A stretch of 64,000 nt of DNA from an uncultured Atopobiaceae bacterium (lineage in GTDB: Bacteria; Actinomycetota; Coriobacteriia; Coriobacteriales; Atopobiaceae). The translations under genes and the position numbers were made by a program. Under the pieces are notes generated by a model, which worked only from the letters and a program-made list of their open reading frames with translations, was not told the DNA's origin and did not search any database. Location: positions 124,001 through 188,000 of the forward strand of contig CALULO010000003.1 in the NCBI GenBank assembly GCA_944321515.1, read 5' to 3'. Every line of letters begins with the position of its first letter. Within the stretch, counting starts at the first letter, position 1. Of the stretch, positions 15,242 through 24,214 are shown piece after piece.

Positions 15242-17968
15242 ATGTCTGACATTGTTCTCGAGGGACAGCAGTGGTTGAACTCAACTTATGGAGACCGAAG
15301 CGGATACATGCCCGTTGAAGAAACCGGACTCCCCGGCACCTCCACGTCCCAAGCCTTAGTCTCAGCAATGCAAATCGAACTCGGCGTTACACCGATTACG
15401 GGAACCTTCGGCCCCCTCACCACAAGCCTGTGCAACAGCTATCCCCTTACAAAGGGTGACTATGGAAACCGGGTAAAAATCATTCAGTACGGCCTCCATG
15501 CCAAGGGGTACAACCCAGGAATCGCTGATGCCAGCTTTGGCGAGATGTGCGTCTCCGCAATAAGAGAGATTCAGCAAGACGCCGGACTCGAAGGCTCTCA
15601 GGTGTCTGATAGCGTACGGGGTCTTCAGGCTGGAGCTATTCTCGGCGTTGATGAATACAGGCGAGTGGGCAACGGCATCATTCTTGTGCGCCAACAGCAG
15701 CAATGGCTAAACCGCACTTACCTTGAGTACACCGGTCTCTGCGCGTGCGATGGTGTTTATTCTCGCTCAACCAACAAAGCCCTCATCTATGCCCTCCAGG
15801 CAGAAGAAGGCATGCCAACAAGCATGGCAAACGGAAACTTTGGGCCTTCAACGAGAGCATATTGCCCCACAATCGGAGCCACAATCTCTGGCAGTGGTCA
15901 CAGCGGAACATCTTACCCTACCTCAAAGCTCACTTCCTTCTGGCACGTCGCCCAAATTGCCCTCTATTGCAACGGAATAGATCGGTATACCGGGGACGAG
16001 GGAAGCCGCTACGGATCGACCTCCTTTGACGGTTCCATGGGTTATGGCACCATGCAGGCGCTTCACCTCTTCCAGAGCGATTACGGTTTAGCCACTCGTG
16101 ACTACATCGGCCTTGATGAGTGGATGGCCCTACTCGTGAGCACAGGAAATCCCGAACGCTCGGCAACAGCATGCGACTGTGCAACACAGCTTACTTCCGT
16201 CAAAGCCCAAAGACTTCACAGCGAAGGATACAACATAGTTGGACGCTACCTTACCGGCACAGTCGGCGCTGGAGCAAGCAAGGTCGCCAAGAACATTTCG
16301 CGCGCAGAAGCGCAGAGAATCTTTGACTCAGGAATGAATTTTTTTGCAATCTATCAAGACGACGCAGACTGGTGGCAGGGCCACGAATCCCTACGTGAGT
16401 ACTTCTCCTATGAAAGAGGCTACGACGACGCAAGAAAGGCCATCGCTGCGGCCCTCTCTCTAGGGATTAAATCCGGAGAAGTCATCTACTTTGCTGTAGA
16501 TTATGACTATATGGCCGGGGAGATTGTGCAGCGCGTCGTGCCTCATTTCCAGGGTATAAACGACTATTTATCTTCCGTTGGTCGTCCCTATCGAGTGGGT
16601 GTCTATGGCGCACGTAATACATGTGGAACCGTTTGGGGTGAGGGCCTGGCCGCCAGCAGCTTTGTCTCAGACATGTCCACCGGGTACAGTGGAAACCTTG
16701 GCTATTCCCTTCCGCTCAATTGGGCATTTGATCAAATCAAGGAATACACAATCAATGCCTCCGACGGAGCCTTTAGCATAGACAAAAACGTAGCCTCTGG
16801 TAGATATGCCGGCGTCGGCTCCTTGCTTGAGAGCGTATCTCTTACGACAGCAAACTTGGCATTCAAACCACTCGTTGGCGACAAAAGCACGAGCACGATA
16901 TATAACGTTTCTTGGGACGACGCATGGTTCGACTCCTCAGCAACGAGCTACAACCATGCGTTAGCCACCACGGCATCGGCACTCGCTACTCTTGCCTATT
17001 CGGACGCCGCTCTTGTTCTGCAGGGCCTGAGCATGTTTGGATTTGATCTTGGCTCTATTACTGTAGACTCCGTAGCTGGAGAAGACCCTATCGGCTATTC
17101 TTTCGCCGCAAAGACTCTTCCCGGCGGCTCTCCTCTCGTCGTAGTCACCATACGCGGAACCGCAAATGAGGCCGAATGGATCTCTAACATGAACGTAAGT
17201 GGGGGAGTCTCATCCGCGGACGTTCACCTTGGCTTCGATAGGGCTGAGCAGGGCGTAAGGACCGCGCTGTCTTCATGGCTTGCAGCAAAGGGCATTTCCA
17301 TGCTTGGGGGAACAAGATTCCTCGTAAGCGGACACAGTCGAGGCGCCGCCGTAGCAAACCTCCTCGCCCAAAGGCTTACCGCCGTGCATGGCATCGCGAC
17401 AGGCAATGTGTTCGGATATACTTTTGCGACTCCTAACGTTATTGCCAACCCAACTATCGCTAACAATGTCTTCAACATCATCAATCCAGAAGACTTCGTC
17501 CCTCGTATTCCTCTTGCTCTCTGGGGTTTTGGGAAGCATGGCAATCAGTTAATCTTGCCATCCACCTCAAACAGAGAGCCTCTTGAGTGGGCCGAAATCT
17601 ATCCAGCTATGCGATCAATCTATGAAAGTCTAACCGGGACGAGTCACTTGGCGTTCGCAGGGGGAACGAGCCAGACCGATGACTTCCAATCAGCCCTTGA
17701 AGAGTGCGCTCCAACTATCGAAGAGTTCTATAACGCCTATGGTCTCATGGGGCTCACTCCACGGGAGGTATTTCTCGTAGTCGCGCGTTATGCGAGCGGG
17801 ACAGCTGACATACTCGAGCTTATAAACGCCCTATCGAACTACCCGACGCTTCTTCCCCACTTCATAATCAACGGAGGAATTAACCCTTCTATTTTCCCGG
17901 GGCACGCTCCCGAGGTCTATCTCGCTTGGATGCAATCTCAGTCGAATCCGGAGGTGCTGTTCTCATGA
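15242..17968 (+). CDS. Multidomain protein: peptidoglycan-binding-like, DUF1906 hydrolase-like and class 3 lipase
   Basis: A 908-residue protein with three regions. About 1-300: repeated segments resembling peptidoglycan-binding domains (QQWLN motif at residues 9-13 and again near residue 140, each with spaced Gly/Phe and ALxxALQxE-like helices). About 308-520: a DUF1906/Rv2525c-like glycoside-hydrolase-type barrel (GYNIVGRYLTG, FAIYQDDADWW, VIYFAVDYDY). About 550-870: a class 3 lipase with nucleophile elbow GHSRG (Ser699), candidate Asp in NPEDFVPRIP and candidate His in GTSHLAF. No signal peptide. ATG 15242 is chosen for its GGAG; an earlier ATG at 15197 has none. Clearly AT-richer than the backbone. 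Its stop overlaps the next gene (ATGA). Could be a prophage-type lysin or an exported antibacterial effector. Confidence 0.82.
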   Translation: MSDIVLEGQQWLNSTYGDRSGYMPVEETGLPGTSTSQALVSAMQIELGVTPITGTFGPLTTSLCNSYPLTKGDYGNRVKIIQYGLHAKGYNPGIADASFGEMCVSAIREIQQDAGLEGSQVSDSVRGLQAGAILGVDEYRRVGNGIILVRQQQQWLNRTYLEYTGLCACDGVYSRSTNKALIYALQAEEGMPTSMANGNFGPSTRAYCPTIGATISGSGHSGTSYPTSKLTSFWHVAQIALYCNGIDRYTGDEGSRYGSTSFDGSMGYGTMQALHLFQSDYGLATRDYIGLDEWMALLVSTGNPERSATACDCATQLTSVKAQRLHSEGYNIVGRYLTGTVGAGASKVAKNISRAEAQRIFDSGMNFFAIYQDDADWWQGHESLREYFSYERGYDDARKAIAAALSLGIKSGEVIYFAVDYDYMAGEIVQRVVPHFQGINDYLSSVGRPYRVGVYGARNTCGTVWGEGLAASSFVSDMSTGYSGNLGYSLPLNWAFDQIKEYTINASDGAFSIDKNVASGRYAGVGSLLESVSLTTANLAFKPLVGDKSTSTIYNVSWDDAWFDSSATSYNHALATTASALATLAYSDAALVLQGLSMFGFDLGSITVDSVAGEDPIGYSFAAKTLPGGSPLVVVTIRGTANEAEWISNMNVSGGVSSADVHLGFDRAEQGVRTALSSWLAAKGISMLGGTRFLVSGHSRGAAVANLLAQRLTAVHGIATGNVFGYTFATPNVIANPTIANNVFNIINPEDFVPRIPLALWGFGKHGNQLILPSTSNREPLEWAEIYPAMRSIYESLTGTSHLAFAGGTSQTDDFQSALEECAPTIEEFYNAYGLMGLTPREVFLVVARYASGTADILELINALSNYPTLLPHFIINGGINPSIFPGHAPEVYLAWMQSQSNPEVLFS

Positions 17969-18447
17969 TGGGGCCCGGGACAATCGCGACGCCGGGTGGG
18001 ATGTCGGTGACGGGATCGCTGGGGGGCATGGTCGTCCTGGCCATCTTTGTCGGGCTTCCGGCCTACGGCCTTCCCTTCGCCCTTCTCTGCGTTCCGTGGA
18101 CCCTCGCGCGCCGGCGGGAGGGAGACTGGGACGCCGTCCGCGCCGCGCTCAGGTCCGCCACGCTGACCGTGCCCGTCAGCGTGGCGCTCTGCGTCCCCCT
18201 GACCATCCTCTCAAGCTACACCGGCAGCCCCCTCATGCGCGGGGTCGCGCTCGCCTGCCCGCCCGTCGCGGCGGCCGCCCTGTGCTCCTCGCTCGTGTTC
18301 AGGTGGGGGCTGCGCACGCCGGAGGCGCTCGCGTCGGCCGCCGGGAAGCCGTCGCCCAGGCCGGACGTGCGGTCGCTTGCGCTCTTCTCGCTGTCGATCT
18401 GGACGATTCCCCTCGTGCTTGGACTCGTCGCGGCGATGCGGGCGTAG
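17965..18447 (+). CDS. Small polytopic membrane protein coupled to the effector
   Basis: A 161-residue protein with four hydrophobic segments (about 18-43, 58-80, 86-108, 132-156) and short polar ends; no family recognised. Start ATG 17965 overlaps the effector stop codon (ATGA), with GGAGGTG inside the effector 3' end, so translation is coupled. Unlike the effector, its base composition matches the high-GC backbone, so the composition change falls at the gene junction. By position it could be an immunity protein, a holin-like export helper or an unrelated gene captured by the overlap; none is proven. Confidence 0.8.
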   Translation: MMGPGTIATPGGMSVTGSLGGMVVLAIFVGLPAYGLPFALLCVPWTLARRREGDWDAVRAALRSATLTVPVSVALCVPLTILSSYTGSPLMRGVALACPPVAAAALCSSLVFRWGLRTPEALASAAGKPSPRPDVRSLALFSLSIWTIPLVLGLVAAMRA

Positions 18448-18449
18448 GC

Positions 18450-18461
18450 GTCCTTCTCGCC
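18450..18461 (-). other. Intergenic copy of GGCGAGAAGGAC word
   Basis: Exact GTCCTTCTCGCC on the plus strand, starting three bases after the stop of the small membrane protein. Confidence 0.75.
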
Positions 18462-18528
18462 CCCTGCGCGGCGGCCGCCGGCACCCTCCGCGCTGCGAGA
18501 AGGGCCGCTTCTGCACCAAACCCCCTTG

Positions 18529-18638
18529 GATTGGGTGGCATCCTTGATGTCCTGGGCCCCCTTCTGTCGCAAAACGCGCCCAACTGGGCGGGTTTTCTGG
18601 CAGGGACGGCCCCGGCGCATCAAGGATGCCACCCAATC
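18529..18638. repeat. Perfect 21-bp inverted repeat with inner hairpin
   Basis: Arms 18529-18549 (starts GATTGGGTGGCATCC) and 18618-18638 are exact reverse complements, 68 bp apart. The interior holds a second, imperfect hairpin (AAAACGCGCCC / GGGCGGGTTTT) at about 18571-18597. It is in the 361-bp gap before the sensor kinase 3' end and is downstream of the effector pair. Confidence 0.9.
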
Positions 18639-18726
18639 GCGCGCCGATCGTGGCGGAAGCGCCGTTCGGGAAAGCGCGCCGATCGTGGCGGAAGCGCCGT
18701 TCGGGAAAGCGCGCCGATCGTGGCGG
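18639..18726. repeat. 35-bp direct repeat, two and a half units
   Basis: Units at 18639-18673 and 18674-18708 are identical (each contains GCGCCGATCGTGGCGGAAGC and GTTCGGGAAA), followed by an 18-bp partial unit. The array abuts the right arm of the inverted repeat. A GGCGAGAAGAAC word follows at 18770-18781. Confidence 0.9.
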
Positions 18727-18808
18727 CGACGGCACCCAAAGCGGCGTCGGGGGCGGAGACAGCTCCAGCGGCGAGAAGAACCCGCGGCCCGCGCCCGCCC
18801 CGCGCACC

Positions 18809-20200
18809 CTACGCCGCGGGCGGGAAGGTCACGGTGATCGTGGTGCCCTCGCCCACCTTGCTCTCGAGCTTGACCTCGGCGCCGTGGTAGGTGGCAGCGT
18901 GCTTGACGATGGCAAGCCCCAGGCCGGTGCCGCCCATGTCGCGGCTGCGCCCCTTGTCCACGCGGTAGAAGCGCTCGAAGACCTTCCCCTGCGCCTCCTC
19001 GGGGATGCCGATGCCGGTGTCGCTCACGCGCAGGCAGGGCTGACCGCCCTGCGGAAGCACCCACACGTAGACGCGCCCGCCGGGCCTGTTGTAGCGGATG
19101 GCGTTGTCCACGAGGTTGCTCACCAGCTCGTCGAGCAGCCGCGAGCTGCCGGTGATCTGCATGGAGACCCCGCGGACCGAGAGCGCGACGCCGGCCTTCT
19201 CTGCCTTGGGCTCAAGGCGGCCGACCACGTCGCGTGCCACGCTCAGCAGGTCCACGCGCGTCGTGGCGTCGAAGAGCTCGCGGTCCCCAACGCGCTCGGA
19301 CTCGTCGAGCTTGGAGAGGGTGAGGATGTCGCTCACCAGGCTGGAGAGCCGCCGCGCGTCGTCATAGATGCGCCCGGCGAACTCCGGGACGTCCTTCTTC
19401 TTGGCGATGCCGTCGCGGATGAGCTCGGCCGCCCCCTGGATGGAGGCAATAGGCGTCTTGAGCTCGTGCGTGACGTTGGCGGTGAACTCGCGGCGCAGGT
19501 CGGCGGCGTCCTGGATGGCGCTCATGCGGTTCATGAGCTCGCCGTGCTGCTCGTTCAGACGCCGCACGAGCGGGTCGAGCTCCTCGTAGGGGGCCTCCCC
19601 GTCGCCCGAGGACGGGTCGATCTCCAGGATCGGCCGGACAAAGCGTCGGGAGAGCCAGCGCGAGACGAGCCAGCTCACGGCCACGATGGCCGCGGCCAGC
19701 GCCACGAGGAGCGCCAGGTCCTCGAAGAGGAACGCCAGAACCCCGGCGCGGTCAACGGACAGGCGAATCACCTGCCCGCTCTCGAGCCGCGCGGCCTCGT
19801 AGAGGCTCATGTAGCCGACCGTGTCGCTCGAGCGCTCGGAGGAGCCGGCGCCCCCGGAGAGCGCCTGGACGACCTCGGGGCGGTCACCGTGGTTGGGGAG
19901 CTCGGAGGCGTCGGCCTGGCTGTCGTAGGTCACCGTGCCGTCCGGGTCCACCAGCGTGACTCGGATGTCGCCGAGGTCGAGAGAGGCCAGGACCGCAGCG
20001 TCGTCGTCAGACTCGTCGAGGAGCGACGCGAGCGTGCGGCACTCTCCGGAAAGCTGCTCGTGCTCGTCGGCAAGAAAGGCGCTCTGGTAGATGACGGAGG
20101 CCGCCGCGGTAACCGCGACGGCCACGGCGGCGCACGCCACGACGAGCGCCACGAACATCCTGCGAGAGAGTGACCCCTTTGCCCCAGGCTGGCGTACCAT
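18809..20200 (-). CDS. phoR: PhoR-type phosphate sensor histidine kinase
   Basis: A 463-residue membrane kinase. TM1 is about 15-38, an extracytoplasmic sensor region about 40-155, and TM2 about 158-180, followed by a linker. The phosphoacceptor is His245 in FTANVTHELKTPI. The ATP-binding domain shows the N box (LVDNAIRYNR), G1 (DTGIGIP), F box (FERFYRVD) and G2 (GGTGLGLAIVK). It follows the response regulator by nine bases in the same operon direction as pst-phoU, so it is assigned to phosphate control. In this class it normally takes its signal through PhoU/Pst. RBS GGGAGG precedes the ATG. Confidence 0.92.
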   Translation of the reverse strand: MVRQPGAKGSLSRRMFVALVVACAAVAVAVTAAASVIYQSAFLADEHEQLSGECRTLASLLDESDDDAAVLASLDLGDIRVTLVDPDGTVTYDSQADASELPNHGDRPEVVQALSGGAGSSERSSDTVGYMSLYEAARLESGQVIRLSVDRAGVLAFLFEDLALLVALAAAIVAVSWLVSRWLSRRFVRPILEIDPSSGDGEAPYEELDPLVRRLNEQHGELMNRMSAIQDAADLRREFTANVTHELKTPIASIQGAAELIRDGIAKKKDVPEFAGRIYDDARRLSSLVSDILTLSKLDESERVGDRELFDATTRVDLLSVARDVVGRLEPKAEKAGVALSVRGVSMQITGSSRLLDELVSNLVDNAIRYNRPGGRVYVWVLPQGGQPCLRVSDTGIGIPEEAQGKVFERFYRVDKGRSRDMGGTGLGLAIVKHAATYHGAEVKLESKVGEGTTITVTFPPAA

Positions 20201-20209
20201 CGCGCCTCC

Positions 20210-20896
20210 CTAGCCGCGGACGCGGTAGCCCACGCCGCGCACGGTCTCGATGAGGTCGGAGGAGTCGCCCAGCTTGGCGCGGATCTGCTGCACGTGCACG
20301 TCGACCGTGCGGGAGCCGCCGTCGAAGTCCCAGCCCCAGACCCGCTGGAGCAGCGTCTCGCGCGAGAAGACCACCCCGGGCGAGCGCATGAGGAACTCCA
20401 GGAGGTCGAACTCGCGCATCGTGAGCTGCACCTCGCGACCGTCCGCGGTGACCTCGCGGCGCTCCGGCCAGAGCGTCACATCGTCGACCACCAGGGCGTG
20501 CGGCTTCTCCTGGGCCTGCTGGTCACGGCCCGCGCGGCGCAGCAGGGCCCGCGTGCGGCTCACCATCTCCATCATGCCGAACGGCTTGGAGAGGTAGTCG
20601 TCCGCGCCGGAGTCCAGCGCGCGCACGGTGTCGAGCTCGGCGTCCTTTGCCGTGAGCATCATTACGGGCACGTTGGAGAGACCGGGGGTCCGGCGCAGGC
20701 GGGCCAGGATCTCCAGTCCGTCGGCGTCCGGGAGCATGATGTCGAGGAGGACAGCGTCGGGCGTGCGCTCCGCGCAGGCGCGGCGAAACTCGGCGTCGTC
20801 GGCGCAGCCGCGTGCCTCGATGCCGCCCTGTCCCAGCGCATAGACCGTCAGCTCACGAATGTTCTTGTCGTCCTCGACGTAGTAGACCACGCCCAT
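20210..20896 (-). CDS. phoP: PhoB/PhoP-type response regulator
   Basis: A 228-residue OmpR-family regulator. The receiver domain has acidic residues YVEDD at 6-10, phosphoacceptor Asp52 (VLLDIMLPDADG) and the conserved Lys in LSKPFG. The winged-helix DNA-binding domain (about 130-228) ends with the usual SRTVDVHVQQIRAKL and VRGVGYRVRG. It lies 88 bp after phoU and just before phoR. The five-unit 11-bp array upstream of pstS is its likely target. Name follows Gram-positive usage; phoB would be equivalent. Confidence 0.92.
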   Translation of the reverse strand: MGVVYYVEDDKNIRELTVYALGQGGIEARGCADDAEFRRACAERTPDAVLLDIMLPDADGLEILARLRRTPGLSNVPVMMLTAKDAELDTVRALDSGADDYLSKPFGMMEMVSRTRALLRRAGRDQQAQEKPHALVVDDVTLWPERREVTADGREVQLTMREFDLLEFLMRSPGVVFSRETLLQRVWGWDFDGGSRTVDVHVQQIRAKLGDSSDLIETVRGVGYRVRG

Positions 20897-20985
20897 CTCC
20901 CCTGTCTGTTACCCAAAGTCCTCGTCCGACCGGCGCACCGGCCCGGAGGCCGGCGGCCGGCCCCGGCCGGCAGCGCCCGTCGGCC

Positions 20986-21678
20986 CTACTCGTCCTTGCC
21001 CGCCGGCATCTGCTGGCTGGCCTTCTCGGCGACCACGTGCTCACCCGTCACGCGGAAGATGGCCCAGGCGGCCACGCGCTTGGACAGGTCGCCGATGCGC
21101 TCGAAGTACTTGGCCACCATGAGCAGCTCGGGCAGGTACTGGGCGGAGGACTTGCCGTCGCGGATGAGGCCCACGAGCTTCTCCTCGACCTCACTATAGA
21201 GCGTGTTGACGCGGCTGTCCTCCTCGACGACCCTCTGGGCCGCCTCGACGTCGGAGGCGGCGAATGCGGCGCCGGACTGCTCGACCATCGAGGCGGCGCA
21301 CTCGGCCATCTCGGAGAACTCGGCCTCGAGCTTCTTGGCGGCCTTGGCAGGGATCTCCTCCACGAGGAAGGCGATGTCACGCGTCATGGAGTCGATGTGG
21401 GTGAGGTCGGAGACGATCCTGAAGGCGCCGGAGACGAAGCGCAGGTCCTCGCCGATGAGCGGCTGCTGGAGCAGCATGACGTCGAGGCAGTTCTCCTCGA
21501 TGGCGCTGCGCAGGCGGTCCTCCGTCTTGCGGCCGGCCATGACGCCCTCGGAGGCGCCCTTGTCGCCGACGGCGGCAAGGCCGGCGGCACGCACGTCGGA
21601 GGCGGCCTTCTCCGTCAGGCGGTTGAGGTAGCCCTCGATGTCCTCGAGCTGCTTGGTGAACTTGGTGCGGGTAGCCAT
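20986..21678 (-). CDS. phoU: Phosphate signalling protein PhoU
   Basis: A cytoplasmic helical-bundle protein of 230 residues that links Pst transport activity to PhoR signalling. It starts MATRTKFTKQLEDIEGYL and contains both PhoU repeats, with the metal-cluster-type acidic motifs DLTHIDSMTRDIAFLVEE (first repeat) and YFERIGDLSKRVA (second). The start codon overlaps the stop of the upstream pstB (TAATG), so it is translationally coupled. It is the last gene of the pst unit before the two-component genes. Confidence 0.95.
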   Translation of the reverse strand: MATRTKFTKQLEDIEGYLNRLTEKAASDVRAAGLAAVGDKGASEGVMAGRKTEDRLRSAIEENCLDVMLLQQPLIGEDLRFVSGAFRIVSDLTHIDSMTRDIAFLVEEIPAKAAKKLEAEFSEMAECAASMVEQSGAAFAASDVEAAQRVVEEDSRVNTLYSEVEEKLVGLIRDGKSSAQYLPELLMVAKYFERIGDLSKRVAAWAIFRVTGEHVVAEKASQQMPAGKDE

Positions 21679-22481
21679 TAGCTGAACCTCCCTGATAGAT
21701 ATTCCTGAGTGCGCTCCTCGCGGGGGTTGGCGAAGAACTGCCTGGTGGGGGCGCTCTCGATGAGCTCGCCCAGGTAGAAGAATACCGTCTTGTCGGCCAC
21801 GCGAGCGGCCTGCTGCATGTTGTGCGTCACCACCACCACGGTGTGGTCCTCGGAGAGCTCGGTCATGAGCTGCTCGACCATGCTCGTGGAGATGGGGTCC
21901 AGGGCGGAGGTGGGCTCGTCCATGAGCAGGACCTCCGGGTCGGTGGCGAGCGCGCGGGCGATGCAGAGGCGCTGCTGCTGGCCGCCGGAGAGGCCCAGGC
22001 CGCTCTGGTCGAGTTTGTCCTTGACCTCGTCCCAGAGCGCGGCGCGCGTGAGGCAGCGCTCGCAGATCTCGTCGCCCTCGGACTTGGATATGCGGCGCAT
22101 GCGCCGGGGCCCGTAGAGGATGTTCTCGCGGATGCTCATCGGGAAGGGGTTGGGGTGCTGGAAGACCATGCCCACGTAGACGCGCAGCGCGTTGGCGTCC
22201 ATCTTGAAGACGTCGGTCCCCTTGAACTCGATGGTGCCCTCGGTCCGAACGCCCTCGACGAAGTCGCACATGCGGTTGAACGTGCGCAGCAGCGTCGACT
22301 TGCCGCAGCCCGACGGGCCGATGAAGGCCGTGGCGCGGTTCCTGGGAATCTCCAGGTTGATGCCCTTGAGGGCCTTGAAGTCCCCGTACCAGAGGCTGAA
22401 GTCGCGGACGGAGAGCGCGGTCTCGACGCCCTCCAGCGCGCGCGACGTCCCCGCGAAGATGTCAGTGTCCAGAGTTTCCAT
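21678..22481 (-). CDS. pstB: Phosphate ABC transporter ATPase (second copy in operon)
   Basis: A 267-residue ATPase energising phosphate import through PstCA. Walker A is GPSGCGKST, the Q loop is in MVFQHPNPFPMSIREN (typical of PstB), the signature is LSGGQQQRLCIARAL, Walker B is VLLMDEPTSALDP, and the switch histidine is in VVVTHNMQQAARV. RBS GGGGAG precedes the ATG. It follows another full pstB gene; the two are clearly different in sequence. Either each pairs with PstCA under different conditions, or one has a partner elsewhere. Confidence 0.95.
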   Translation of the reverse strand: METLDTDIFAGTSRALEGVETALSVRDFSLWYGDFKALKGINLEIPRNRATAFIGPSGCGKSTLLRTFNRMCDFVEGVRTEGTIEFKGTDVFKMDANALRVYVGMVFQHPNPFPMSIRENILYGPRRMRRISKSEGDEICERCLTRAALWDEVKDKLDQSGLGLSGGQQQRLCIARALATDPEVLLMDEPTSALDPISTSMVEQLMTELSEDHTVVVVTHNMQQAARVADKTVFFYLGELIESAPTRQFFANPREERTQEYLSGRFS

Positions 22482-22493
22482 GTTGCTCCCCCA

Positions 22494-23297
22494 TTAGCCG
22501 AAGCGGCCGGTCAGGTAGTCGACCAGGCGCTGGTCGTGCGGGTCCGAGAAGATCTGCTGCGTGGCGCCCGTCTCCACCATGTCGCCCACGTAGAAGAAGG
22601 CGGTGCGGTCGGAGACGCGCGTGGCCTGCTCCATGTTGTGCGTGACGATGATCTCGCAGATGCCGGACTCGGCGATCGAGCGGATCGTCTCCTCGATGGC
22701 GAAGGTGGAGATGGGGTCGAGCGCGGAGCAGGGCTCGTCGTAGAGGACCACGTCGGGCTTCATCGCCAGCGTGCGGGCGATGCAGAGGCGCTGCTGCTGG
22801 CCGCCGGAGAGGGCGTGCGCGGACTGCTTGAGCTTGTCCTTGACCTCGTCCCAGAGCGCGGCCTGCCTCAGCGACGTCTCCACGAGCTCGTCCTCCTCGG
22901 ACCTGCTCCTCACGCGACCGTGCTTCTTCGGCGCAAAGAGGATGTTCTCGCGGATGGACTTGCGGAAGGGCGTGGGCTGCTGGAAGACCATGCCGATGGA
23001 CTTGCGCAGCTCGAAGAGGTTCTCCTTGGGCGTGTTGATGTCGTGGCCGTGGTAGAGGATCTGGCCGCCGACCGAGCACTTGGGAATCTCGCGGTTCATG
23101 AGGTTGAGGCAGCGCAGGAAGGTGGACTTGCCGCAGCCTGAAGGGCCGATCAGGGCCGTGACCTGTCCGGACTCGAAGCTGAGCGAGGTCTTGTGCAGGG
23201 CCTCGTGGGTGAGGTCGTAGGTGACCGTCACGTCCTTGGTGGCGAGCAGGCACTCGTCGGCAGCGGCCGGGGCCTGCGCGGGTGTGGTGTCGGTCAT
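22494..23297 (-). CDS. pstB: Phosphate ABC transporter ATPase (first copy in operon)
   Basis: A 267-residue PstB paralogue with intact motifs: Walker A GPSGCGKST, Q loop MVFQQPTPFRKSIREN, signature LSGGQQQRLCIARTL, Walker B VVLYDEPCSALDP, switch histidine IVTHNMEQA. The Cys in DEPCSALDP is typical of many PstB proteins. Its start codon overlaps the pstA stop by four bases (ATGA). It is separated by 12 bp from the second pstB. Two pstB genes in one operon also occur in streptococci. Confidence 0.95.
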   Translation of the reverse strand: MTDTTPAQAPAAADECLLATKDVTVTYDLTHEALHKTSLSFESGQVTALIGPSGCGKSTFLRCLNLMNREIPKCSVGGQILYHGHDINTPKENLFELRKSIGMVFQQPTPFRKSIRENILFAPKKHGRVRSRSEEDELVETSLRQAALWDEVKDKLKQSAHALSGGQQQRLCIARTLAMKPDVVLYDEPCSALDPISTFAIEETIRSIAESGICEIIVTHNMEQATRVSDRTAFFYVGDMVETGATQQIFSDPHDQRLVDYLTGRFG

Positions 23298-24214
23298 TCG
23301 GCGGTCAGCCTCCTCGAGAGGAACTTGCCAAGCAGGCGGGCAAGCAGGTTGAACAGGAGCACGCAGACGAGAAGAACGGTGGCGGTGCCCCAGACGATCT
23401 CAACGCTGCCGTCCGTGGGCTCGGAGGTGAGGCGCCAGATGTAGACGGCCAGCGAGCACGCGGGGCGGAAGATGTTGAACGGGCAGGTGGGGCTCACGAA
23501 GTTGAACGGGTTGGCGAAGTTCAGGCGCGCCGGGGCGGAGCCCGAGGTGAAGATCAGCGCGGCGGCCTCGCCGAAGACGCGGCCGGCGGAGAGCACGATG
23601 CCGGTGACGATGGCGGGCATGGCGGCGGGCAGCAGCACGTTGATGGTCGTCTCCCACCGCGTGAGGCCCATGGCAAGGGCGGCGTCACGCTGGCTGCGGG
23701 GCACGTCCTCGAGCGCCTGCTGGATGGTGCGGACCAGGATGGGGATATTGAACATCGTGAGGGCACAGGCACCGGCGATGATCGAGATGCCCCATCCGAG
23801 CGTGACCACGAAGAAGAGCGAGCCGAACATGCCAACGACGATGGACGGCAGGGAGGACAGGGTCTCGATGGCTGTCTTGGCCGCGGAGGTGACCCAGTTG
23901 TCCGGTGCGTACTCCACGAGGAAGATGGCCGCGCCCAGAGAGATGGGCACCGAGATGACGAGGGTGACGATCAGCATGTAGAAGGAGTCCCACAGCTGGT
24001 AGACGATGCCCGGCGCCTCCTCGGCGGCCGAGGGGTTGGTGAGGAACCCCGGGGTCAGGGCGCGGGTTCCGCCGCGCACGAGGATGTAGGCGATGATGGC
24101 CACGACGAGCAGCATGACGAGGCCCACGATCACGGTGAGGACGCCCGTGGCAACCTTGTCCTGCCGGTTGATGCGGCTGACGTGGTCGTCCAGGGAATGC
24201 ACCTGGCTAGCCAT
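23294..24214 (-). CDS. pstA: Phosphate ABC transporter permease PstA
   Basis: A 306-residue inner-membrane permease subunit. Six membrane segments are visible, beginning with VLTVIVGLVMLLVVAIIAYILV (about 24-45; hydrophobic part shown in two pieces by family alignment). The ATPase-coupling EAA-type loop is ALEDVPRSQRDAALAMGLTRWETTINVLLPAAMPAIVTG. Between about 215 and 260 is a longer outer loop with CPFNIF and Cys pairs. It overlaps pstC by eight bases and pstB by four, so the operon is tightly coupled. Confidence 0.94.
   Translation of the reverse strand: MASQVHSLDDHVSRINRQDKVATGVLTVIVGLVMLLVVAIIAYILVRGGTRALTPGFLTNPSAAEEAPGIVYQLWDSFYMLIVTLVISVPISLGAAIFLVEYAPDNWVTSAAKTAIETLSSLPSIVVGMFGSLFFVVTLGWGISIIAGACALTMFNIPILVRTIQQALEDVPRSQRDAALAMGLTRWETTINVLLPAAMPAIVTGIVLSAGRVFGEAAALIFTSGSAPARLNFANPFNFVSPTCPFNIFRPACSLAVYIWRLTSEPTDGSVEIVWGTATVLLVCVLLFNLLARLLGKFLSRRLTAE

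Noticed and set aside
11114..18447. Prophage
   Set aside because: No integrase, terminase, capsid, tail or portal gene is present; one lysin-like protein is not enough.
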